From assembly GCA_043808235.1 (NCBI GenBank), contig JAZDFC010000018.1, positions 22,966 to 86,965 of the forward strand: a DNA stretch of 64,000 nucleotides, in the 5' to 3' direction. Source of the DNA: JAZDFC01 sp043808235 (GTDB taxonomy: Bacteria > Bacteroidota > Ignavibacteria > Ignavibacteriales > Melioribacteraceae). Positions 34,449-44,300 of the stretch are shown piece after piece. Position numbers and translations under genes: made by a program. Positions within the stretch are counted from its first letter, which is position 1, and the number at the start of each line of letters is the position of its first letter. The notes under the pieces are model-generated. The model saw only the letters and a program-made list of their open reading frames with translations. It ran no database searches and was not told the origin of the DNA.

Positions 34449-35816
34449 ATGAAACTCAGCAACTCGATGGCTTATAAGTCAGCCGCAGATATGATATTCG
34501 GTTCTGCTTTAAATCCGGTAAAAACAAAACGAGGATTAGTTTTTGGCGGTGGTTATGTCATTCCAGAAATTATAACTCATCCGCGTCCCGGGAGCGAAAA
34601 AACCATTAAAACTTTATTACGCGAATTCGAACGCGCTAACGAAGATGCATTGGAAAGATGTATTATAGTAGGTATCCCTGCAATTCAAATTGAGAATGAA
34701 CATGTATTTCAGATGACGCATAATCCTAAATGGGGTATGGAAATAGCTGCCCAAAGCGCACGTCAATTGGATGAATATTATGAAAAGTACGGACTCAAAT
34801 GTTCGTATCGTTCAACTATTGCGGATATACGTAAACCGGATCAAATAGATATGCGTAACTCGGAACGCACTGAAGAAATCCTTGAAGCATTTAAATGCTG
34901 TGCCAGATATGCCGATATAATTTCAATCGAATCATTGGGTGGTAAAGAAATTTTTGATTACAGTATTATTCGAAACGATATTGCCGGATTACTTTTCGGG
35001 CAGGCTGTGCTTGGCGGACGCGATATGGTATGGTTGTGGACTAAGATAGTCGATATTGCCGCAGCAAATAACTGTATCCCCGGGGGCGATACCAGTTGCG
35101 CTCATGCAAATACTGCAATGTTTATGGCTGGTGGTTTTATTTCGAAGGATATTCCGCATACTCTTGCAGCTTTAAGCCGTGCAATAAGCGTAAGCAATAC
35201 TCTTGTTGCATATGAATGCGGAGCTGTAGGACCCGGAAAGGATTGCGCTTACGAAAATCCAATAATCAAAGCCATTACAGGCATCCCAATTTCTACGGAA
35301 GGAAAAGCAAGCGCATGCGCACACATGGATCTCTGTGGTAATTTGATGGCTGCCGTATGCGATCTCTGGTCAAACGAAGCGGTTCAATACAGCGATATGT
35401 TTGGCGGTTCTTCTTCGGCAGTTTTTACTGAAATTCTCGGATACGATGCCGCCGCTTTAAATTCAGCTATCGAGTTGGGTTTTCAAAAACAATTTCAAGC
35501 ATGTTTAATTAATTCGGATAGATATCGTAGTCCGCATAGTTTTATTCTTTGTCCGGATAATGCATGGACAATCGGGAAAGCCGTTGTTGATAATAACAAA
35601 AGTTTATATTCGCGTGCAAGAGCCGCGGCGTTAAAAAGCGGAGAACTTATGCTTAACGATTCTCAATTACAATTTACGGCATTCGAAAAAGAATCGTTAT
35701 TAAAATATGTCAAAGAACTGGAATCGCTGCCTGATAAAGAAGGTGATTTTATTGATATGTGTTTGAAAAAGTACAGCAAGGTAAAGGGATTTAGACCTGC
35801 ATCCTACAATTTATAA
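34449..35816 (+). CDS. mtaB: Methanol:corrinoid methyltransferase MtaB-like
   Basis: The 455-residue TIM-barrel protein matches MtaB of methanogens and acetogens (GSALNPVKTKRGLVFGGGYVIPEI at the N-terminus). The three zinc ligands known from Methanosarcina MtaB (E164, C220, C269) align with a constant offset of three: E161 in IISIESLGG, C217 in DTSCAHANTAMF and C266 in GPGKDCAYENP. This retained site strongly supports methyl transfer from methanol to the corrinoid protein, though MtaB-like enzymes for other methyl donors exist. It lies 31 bases after mtaC and 20 before the activator gene. Confidence 0.92.
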   Translation: MKLSNSMAYKSAADMIFGSALNPVKTKRGLVFGGGYVIPEIITHPRPGSEKTIKTLLREFERANEDALERCIIVGIPAIQIENEHVFQMTHNPKWGMEIAAQSARQLDEYYEKYGLKCSYRSTIADIRKPDQIDMRNSERTEEILEAFKCCARYADIISIESLGGKEIFDYSIIRNDIAGLLFGQAVLGGRDMVWLWTKIVDIAAANNCIPGGDTSCAHANTAMFMAGGFISKDIPHTLAALSRAISVSNTLVAYECGAVGPGKDCAYENPIIKAITGIPISTEGKASACAHMDLCGNLMAAVCDLWSNEAVQYSDMFGGSSSAVFTEILGYDAAALNSAIELGFQKQFQACLINSDRYRSPHSFILCPDNAWTIGKAVVDNNKSLYSRARAAALKSGELMLNDSQLQFTAFEKESLLKYVKELESLPDKEGDFIDMCLKKYSKVKGFRPASYNL

Positions 35817-35836
35817 ATTTTTTATTCAGGCATTCA

Positions 35837-37468
35837 ATGGCTCAATTAGCTGTTGCAATCGATTTGGGAACCAGTGGTTTCCGCGCTCAATCTTTAGATG
35901 TTTCTTCAGGGGAAATACTATCCACTGTCATAACTACTAATCACCCTTTACCCGGCGCCAATGTTATCGATCATCTTCATTTTGCTTTAGAATATGGAGT
36001 GGATACAGCACACAATATTTTTATTGAAGCGGTAAACAAACTACTTGATGAACTTCGTATCGATTTAGATAAAATTGTGCGTCTCGCCGTATGCGGCAAT
36101 CCTGTACAACTTTCCTTGTTTGGCGGAACTGAGATTAAAGATTTAGCATTTGCAGGCAGCAGTAAATTTGAATCGATGCAAATTGAAACGCCATTAAGAA
36201 ATGCAACAATCATTCCCGTCGGATCTATTCCGAATTTGAATTTAAAAAACTGCAATGTAATAATTCCGCCCGCTGTTTGTCACCACGTTGGGGCAGATGC
36301 ATTAGCAATGATTATTCAAACCAGCATGCTCGATAAAGAAGAAACTTCAATTTCTATCGACTTCGGTACTAATGCCGAGATCGCTCTTTTCCATAAAGGA
36401 AAAATAATAACAGCTTCGGCAGCAGCGGGACCTGCACTGGAAGGACAGGAAGTTTCTTGCGGTGTCTTGGCTATTCCCGGAGCTATTTCAGACTTGGAAT
36501 ATTCACCACCATATTTTCAATTATTCTTGCTTGACAATAATTTGATGCCCGTTGAAGGCGCTCTTGTAAAAATGACTAAGGATTTTCAAACAGTTAATTC
36601 CAATTTTCCAAAACCAATAGGGATAACAAGCACCGGTACAATCGCCGCAATATGTAAAGCCATTGAAACAGGGTTGATCTCTTTACCACGAATAACTACA
36701 ACAGACAGACGTCTTCACTTTGGGGATGATATTTATTTTAGTGAGGAAGATTTAGCCGAAGCCGGAAAAGCAATAGGAGCTTTGCGCGCCGGTTATATTA
36801 CTCTGTGTAAAGCAGCCGGTATTTCTGTGGAGGATGTTGAGACTATTTATATGTCGGGCGCATCGGGGACTTACGTTGATGCTAAAAAAGCTTTACAGGT
36901 AGGAATGATTCCTCCGGGTGTAAAAAAAATATATCAGGTGGGTAACACATCTTTGGCAATGGCTTGCCGGTTAGCAAAGAATCCTGACGATTTGAAATTT
37001 ATGAGTTCACTCGCATCTAAATTACGCGATACACACTACATGTTTGCCACATCGGAAATCTTCAAAAAGATTTTTATTTTGGAGCTTTCTTACTGGACAG
37101 AGGGAATGCCCTTAAGGATGTACCGCGAATATTTAAAAAGGTATTCATATCCCGATCTTCCGCTTGCCGATGGGAATCCGGAAATAATTCGTACTGTTAA
37201 AAGAGACATTGATAATCTTGGTTTATCAGGATTAAAAACAATTAGTAATATCGGTCGAATTATCAAAAGAAATTTTGAACAATGTACTTCATGTTATGAT
37301 TGTGTTGCAGCGTGCCCAACAGAAGCGTTATCAATCTCTACCGAGGATGATACGATCTCGATAATTCTTAACGAGGCATTATGCCGCGGAGTAAGCTGCA
37401 GAAAATGTGAATATGCTTGCTCACCGGAAATAATGATTTTAAACCGGTTCTTTAAAGATTCATTTTAA
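35837..37468 (+). CDS. RamA-like reductive activator of corrinoid proteins
   Basis: The 543-residue protein combines an N-terminal ASKHA-type ATPase (DUF4445-like; AVAIDLGTSGFRAQSLD, SIDFGTNAEIALF, TSTGTIAAICKAIE, YMSGASGTYVDAKKAL) with a C-terminal two-cluster ferredoxin: C483-x2-C486-x2-C489-x3-C493 and C516-x4-C521-x2-C524-x3-C528. RamA uses ATP to drive reduction of cob(II)alamin in methyltransferase corrinoid proteins back to Co(I). RamA has the ferredoxin at the C-terminus, as here. Its place directly after mtaB fits reactivation of the MtaC-like protein. Confidence 0.85.
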   Translation: MAQLAVAIDLGTSGFRAQSLDVSSGEILSTVITTNHPLPGANVIDHLHFALEYGVDTAHNIFIEAVNKLLDELRIDLDKIVRLAVCGNPVQLSLFGGTEIKDLAFAGSSKFESMQIETPLRNATIIPVGSIPNLNLKNCNVIIPPAVCHHVGADALAMIIQTSMLDKEETSISIDFGTNAEIALFHKGKIITASAAAGPALEGQEVSCGVLAIPGAISDLEYSPPYFQLFLLDNNLMPVEGALVKMTKDFQTVNSNFPKPIGITSTGTIAAICKAIETGLISLPRITTTDRRLHFGDDIYFSEEDLAEAGKAIGALRAGYITLCKAAGISVEDVETIYMSGASGTYVDAKKALQVGMIPPGVKKIYQVGNTSLAMACRLAKNPDDLKFMSSLASKLRDTHYMFATSEIFKKIFILELSYWTEGMPLRMYREYLKRYSYPDLPLADGNPEIIRTVKRDIDNLGLSGLKTISNIGRIIKRNFEQCTSCYDCVAACPTEALSISTEDDTISIILNEALCRGVSCRKCEYACSPEIMILNRFFKDSF

Positions 37469-37495
37469 TTGAGTAAAGACCGAGGAAATATTAAT

Positions 37496-38272
37496 ATGGC
37501 TGTTTTAGGGATTATAACTTGCGAGATATTAACGTATGAATTCGCTTATTTACTGGGGACAGATTCGCATTTAAGTCAAATTACGATAATTGAAAATTCC
37601 AACTCTATTCACTTAATAGAACTATTGGAATTAAAATACTCTAAAACAATTCAACGCATTCCACACATAAACAATTTCCGCAAAGTAAATTCCGCCGAAT
37701 TAGAAGTTATTATTATAGTCCTCGAACTTGAGCTTCATCGAAATAAAAAAATACTTCGCAAAGCTCTTCATGAGGCAGCTCGCCAACTCCAACACAGCGT
37801 TGATGCATTCATGCTTGGATACGGTTTATGCGGCAATGCTCTCAATAATCCGCATGAGTTACTCGATGTTGGAATACCGGTATTTATTCCGATGGATGCA
37901 GACCATCCGGTCGATGATTGCGTAGGATTAATTATTGGTGGAAGAAGTTGTTACTATGCCGAACAATGCAAAGAGCCCGGGACTTATTTTATGATTCCGG
38001 GCTGGACGTATAATTGGAGAAAAATTTTAAATAAAAATTTACCCGACGAAAGTATTAAGGCAGCTAAAAGCATGTTTGCGCGATATAAAAGAGCGCTATT
38101 AATTACTAATCCTACAATGCCTCTGCAAGAAATGGAATATAATATTGAAGAATTTATTTCTATGACCGGACTTAAAAGCGAATCCATACCCGGTACAATA
38201 AATATTTTACAGCAAACATGGACTTCTGCAAAAGAGTATTTTATAATTACGAATAACAGAGTTGACGAGTGA
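37496..38272 (+). CDS. DUF1638 protein linked to corrinoid methyltransferases
   Basis: The ATG at 37496, preceded by GAGG, is preferred to a TTG directly after the activator stop. The 258-residue product matches DUF1638: VDAFMLGYGLCGNAL, FIPMDADHPVDDCVGLIIGG and YFMIPGWTYNWRKIL. The function is unknown, but the family repeatedly sits next to MtaB/MtaC-type genes. Conserved Cys (ITCEIL, YGLCGN, SCYYAEQCKEPG) and an Asp/His-rich segment could bind a metal or cofactor. No signal peptide is seen. Confidence 0.8.
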   Translation: MAVLGIITCEILTYEFAYLLGTDSHLSQITIIENSNSIHLIELLELKYSKTIQRIPHINNFRKVNSAELEVIIIVLELELHRNKKILRKALHEAARQLQHSVDAFMLGYGLCGNALNNPHELLDVGIPVFIPMDADHPVDDCVGLIIGGRSCYYAEQCKEPGTYFMIPGWTYNWRKILNKNLPDESIKAAKSMFARYKRALLITNPTMPLQEMEYNIEEFISMTGLKSESIPGTINILQQTWTSAKEYFIITNNRVDE

Positions 38273-38331
38273 AAGTAGCAAAAAAATTATTTAAAATACT
38301 AATACGGAATGACCTTTAGGAGAAAAGCACA

Positions 38332-41300
38332 ATGACGATTTCCAAACAAGACTTGGCTACTTATAAATGTATTTACCAGGGCGCTTCATCAATTCTCTAT
38401 CTTGCCGAATCATCCGAGTATTTTAAACCGGTAGTTATAAAAATTCTTAAGCAGCAATACGCTACATCGCAAAAAATTGGACGATATGTAAATGAATTCC
38501 AAACGACTGAAAATCTAAAAATACCCGGTATTCGCCGCGCTTATAAGTATTTTAAAATAGATAACAAACCAGCGCTTATACTGGAATATGTCTATGGGAT
38601 TACTATTAAAGAAATGCTTTCCCAAAAATCTTTAACGCTACCCGATCTGATTAAAATATTTATTTCTGCCACACATACCCTGGAATATATTCATCAGCAA
38701 AAAATTATCCATAGAAACATTACCAGCCGAAATATTTTGGTCAATCCCGAAAATTTACACTCAACTATTATTGATTTTGGCAACGCAACCCAATTTGAAT
38801 ATGCCCCAACACCCGGTCAAAGTATCGAACTCTCGGAAGGCGGACTTCATTATATTTCGCCTGAACAAACCGGGAGAATGAATCGTTCGGTAGATTACCG
38901 CACCGATCTTTATTCAATGGGAATAGTGATGTATGAATTACTCACTAAACAACTTCCCTTTCAAACAAATGATTTATCGGAACTTATTCATTGCCATATA
39001 GCCCAAAATCCAATACACCTTTCTGCTATTGATCCAAATATTCCTGATATAATTTCAAATATTGTTGCGAAGTTATTATCTAAAAATGTTGAGGATCGAT
39101 ATCAATCTGCTCATGGTCTTAGACGGGATCTTGAATTATGTCTTAGTCAACTAATTAAAACAAGTAAAGTTACCGCATTCGAACTTGCAACCGATGATTT
39201 TTCAGGCTTATTTAAATTACCGCAAAAAATATATGGCAGAGAAGAAGAACTAGGGATTTTAAAAAATACGATTGATAATTCGTTAATGAATACATTTCAA
39301 GCTGTATTTATAACCGGCGATCCTGGAGTTGGCAAATCAAGCCTGGTAAAAGAAATTCATAAATACATTATTGATAAAGGCGGTTATTTAATAACCGGCA
39401 GACACGACGAGGACCAGCTTAACAAACCATATTATTCCATAATAAGCGCTTTCAATGAATTTCTAAATCTTATATTAACCGAAAGCGCTGAAAAGTTATC
39501 AGAATGGAAAATGAAAATTACTAAGGCGTTGGGAGCTAACGGGAGATTGCTAACAGAAATAATTCCGCGCTTAGAATTTATTATCGGGAAACAACCTCCT
39601 ATTGAAGAACTATCACCGACTGAACAGCAAAACAGATTTCATCAGGTCTTCAAAAATTTTATAAAAACTATTGCTCAAAGAGAACATCCTCTAATTTTAT
39701 TTATTGATGATTTACAATGGGCTGACCGGTCTTCTATTAATTTATTAAGAACAATTCTTTCGGATTTCGAAACAAAGTATTTTTTATTTATTGGAATTTA
39801 CAGAGACAACATTATCGGGTCATCCCATCCATTAATAAAAGTTTTAGCGGAACTCGAGCATTTGAAAATACCATTAAAAGCAATTCACCTGGAAAATCTT
39901 TCCATTGATTATCTTAATATGTTAGTCACCGATGCGTTAAAAACAAATTCACTTTACGCTCGTAATCTCTCCGATCTTATTTTCGAAAAAACCGGCGGCA
40001 ATCCATTGCTATTTATTCAACTGCTTGAATCTCTTTATAGAGATAAAGTCCTGTCATTTAATTGGACCAACCGAACGTGGGAGTGGGATTCAACTGCTAT
40101 CAATAAAATAGATATAAAAGCCAGCATTGCCGCATTGATGATAAAAAGAATTGAGAAGTTTCCTATCCCTACACAGCAATTATTATCTTCTGCCGCATGC
40201 ATTGGCAGCACTTTTAATTTGGAATTACTCGCCGCTATTACAGATAAAAATCAGAGTGAGGCTTTCGAATATCTTAAAGTTGCGGTTCACGAAGGATTTA
40301 TTGTCCCCTTAGCCGATAACTTTGCGATGTTAAATACTGAATATGAAATGCTGGAGAAAGTCGAACACTCTTTCGAATTTTTACATGACAGATTAAGACA
40401 AATTTCATTTTCACTTCTCCCCAAAAAACAAAGGAAAACAATTCACTTAAAAATTGCCCGTCTGCTTTCGGAAAAAATCGAACAAGTTTTACTGGAAGAA
40501 AAGATATTTGAAATTATAGATCATTACAACGAGGGATTCCAATATATTGAAGGCGATGAGGAAAAATTAAAATTAGCTGCGTTAAACTTAATTGCCGGTC
40601 GTAAAGCTAATAGAGAAGCGGCCTATTATAATGCAATTTGGTATCTAAGCATGGGCATTGGCATGCTTCCCCGCGACAAATGGGAAACTCAATATGATCT
40701 CACACTGAATTTATTTATGGAAGCCATTGAAGCTGAATATTTAAGCGCCAATTTCGAAAGAGCCGAATTACTGTCGAAAGAAGTACTGCAATATGTTCAT
40801 GACTTATTAATAAAAATCAAGGTTTACGAATTTCGAATTCTTTTCTATTCAGCGCAAAACCAGAATTCCCAGTCAATACAAACCGGTTTAAAAGCATTAG
40901 AAATTTTAAGCGCCAACTTACCTGCGGATCCCGCTGATATTATAAGCCAATGGAATGAATTGGAAAAACAATTATCAACCGATATCACCGACATCCGACA
41001 GTTGACTAATTTACACACATTGGAAGATATACATCAATTAGCCATAATGCGCGTGCTTACAAATCTTATAATACCATTGCATCAAACAAACTCTCCTCTT
41101 CTGCCATTAGTAATTTCTAGAATGGTTTCTATTTCAATGAATTACGGCAATTCTCCTATGTCGGCATTTGCATTTGGGTGGTATGCTGTGCTTCAATGCG
41201 GATATTTTTACAATATTGCGCGAGGTTATAAATTTGGTCAATTATCAATCGAGATTGCAGAAAGGTTTCCTTCTACAGAACTTGAAACAAAAGTAAATTT

Positions 41301-44300
41301 TTTATTTAATGTTTACGTTCGTCATTGGAAAGAGCATATTAAAGAATCGGCGAATCGACTTCAGCATATTTATTTAAAAGGAATCCACACCGGCAACCTG
41401 GAATATACATATTACAGCGCCATTCATTTCTGCAGTTACCTCTTTTTTACAGGGGATTCACTTGAGTATTTGAGACAAAGGCAAAAAGAATATCTCGAAA
41501 AGACCGATACATTAAGACTCGAATTTCACAGCTCTTTTTTACGGATATGGGGGCAGACAATTTTAAATCTTCAGAGTTCGACTAATCCGCGTCAATTAGT
41601 TGGCGATATTCTGAATATTTACGATTCACTTCCTTTGTGGAAAGCACAAAATAATCTTACACTTGTATTTTCAGCAATTTGCTCGCAGGTTTTTCTTAAC
41701 TATCTATTCGGCGATTACCGCAATGCAATTGAATTGGCAAAGGCTGGGGAAGAATATATTTCAGGGGGAGAGGGATACATTTATATTGTTCAGTATTATT
41801 TCTACTATGCTCTCGCAATGTTAGCCGATTATCATTTTGTCGATTCTAAAACACAGAAGCAGTACATAAAAAAGGTAAATGCAATCATAGGTAAAATGAA
41901 ATTGTGGCTTGAACATACGCCTATTAATATTGAAAACAAATATCATTTGATTGAAGCGGAAAAATTACATGCAACAGGTAAAGCCGAGAAAGCGTTAAAA
42001 TATTACGGGAGTGCAATTAAGCTATCACAGGAAAATGGATTTATGCATGAACAAGGTTTAGCTTATGAACGTGAGGCTGTGTTTTTTATTTCTTTGGGAA
42101 GAGAAGAACTTGCTAGTACATGTATCAGGAAGGCTGAGGATTGCTATAGATTTTGGGGAGCCTTTGCTAAAGTAAAAAACATAGAAGAAAAATATAAGCA
42201 TCTGATTTTTAAAGAAAAGTCTGTTTCGATTGATGCAGAAGTCATTTCAAAGGCTTCCCGCATGCTTTCTGAAGAAATCCGGCTTGAGCAATTGATAAAC
42301 AAACTTATGCATTTGGTTATTGAAAATGCTGGCGCTGAAAGAGGTATTCTTATCGAGAACAGAAATGATAATTTGTTCATTCAGGCAAAAAGAGAAATTG
42401 GAAGCGAATTAATCGAAATTATTTTAGATATTCCATTTGAAAGCTGCGATGACGTTCCCAAATCGGTTATAAATTTTGTAGCAAGAACTCATACGCATAT
42501 CGTGCTTAACGATGCCTATCATGATAATACATTCGGTACGGATAAATACATTATCGAGCGCCAAATTAAGTCACTTTTATGTATTCCTATCATTCACAAG
42601 GGAAGACTATCGGGAATTATTTATCTTGAAAATAATTTAGCTACCAACGTATTCACACCCGATCGTATCGAATTGTTGGAAGCGCTTGCATCTCAAGCGG
42701 CTATTTCAATTGAAAACGCATGGCTTTATGCTAATTTAAATCAAAACGTTATCGAGTTAAGACAAGCCGAAGAAGCATTAAAATTACACGCCGGGCGAAT
42801 GGATGCTCTCCTTAATCTGAACCAGATGATGAATAATACAATCGATGATATTATTACGTTTGCCCTTGAAAAAGCTGTTAATCTGACAAAAAGCAAAATA
42901 TGGTATCTTGCCTTTTTGAATGAGGACGAGAGTGTTTTAACATTGCAGAAGTGGTCGGAAACTGCTTTGGCAGAATGTATGATAAAAGACAAATCGCTAA
43001 TATTCCCCGTAGAAACAACAGGGCTTTGGGGCGAAGCTGTTAGACAAAGAAAACCGATAATAACAAATGATTACGCAGCAGAGAATCCTTTTAAAAAAGG
43101 TCATCCCGAAGGTCATGTAAATTTAAAGCGGCATTTAAATATACCTTTAATTATCGATAACAAAATTATTTTGGTCGCAGGCGTAGGCAACAAAGAAGAA
43201 CCTTATGACGAAGTGGATGTTCAGCAGTTGACATTATTGATGGAAGGAATGTGGCGGCTTATAGAGCGTAAACGCGTTGATGAAGCGCTGCGTTATAGCG
43301 AGGAAAGGTTAAGAGATATTGCTAATAAAGTGCCGGGTCTCGTTTATCAATTTTTTGCAAAAGATAACGGGGAATGGGGTTTGTATTTTGTAAGTGAACG
43401 CTCGGAAGAAATTTTTGGTATAAAAGCCGAACCGTTTGAAACTTATTTCAGTCGCTTTTATGATTGTGTGATTGAAGAAGATAAAGAAAGATTTATTTCA
43501 TCAATTAAGGAGGCAGCTAATAATCTAAGCAATTGGGAATTTGAAGGAAAGTTAATTACTCCTATAACAAAGGAAGAGAAATATTTAATAGGAACATCGG
43601 TACCCAAAAGACAGAAAGACGAAGTAGTTTTTAATGGAATATTGTTAGATATAACCGAGCGCAAGCGGATGGAAAATGAACAGCAGCTAACGCTCAACTT
43701 TTTGGACACACTCCTTAAAGCAATCCCTGTTGCCGTATTCTATAAAGATCGGCAAGGGAAATATCTTGGTTGTAACGATACTTTCACTGAGATTATGGGA
43801 GTAACTTCTGATGAAATTCATGGAAAAACAGTTCATTCACTCTGGCCAGGTGAGTTTGCGGAAATTTATCACCAAAAAGATATCGAACTGATGAAAACTG
43901 GCGGGCATCAGGTTTATGAATATCAAGTTTTGGATAAATACGGAAATATTCGCCCGGTAATTTATGCTAAAGATGTTTTCTATGACGATAGAGGTAATCC
44001 AGCCGGATTAGTGGGAGCTTTTCTTGACATCACAGAGCGCAAGCGGGCAGAAGAGGAATTACGTAAACACCGTGATCACCTTGAAGAACTTGTAATAGAA
44101 CGAACTGCAGAATTAACTGTGGCAAAGGAACGTGCGGAGAATGCCAGCCAAGCTAAAAGCGCTTTTCTTGCCAGCATGAGTCATGAATTACGTACACCTC
44201 TAAATGCAATATTAGGATATTCGCAAATCCTTAAAAAAGATAAAACTCTTACGCCAAAACAATCCGGGCATATTTCTACAATTAAGGATAGCGGCGAGCA

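Noticed and set aside
37469..37495. TTG start of the DUF1638 gene directly after the activator stop
   Set aside because: GAGG positioned before ATG 37496 and the family N-terminus support the later start.
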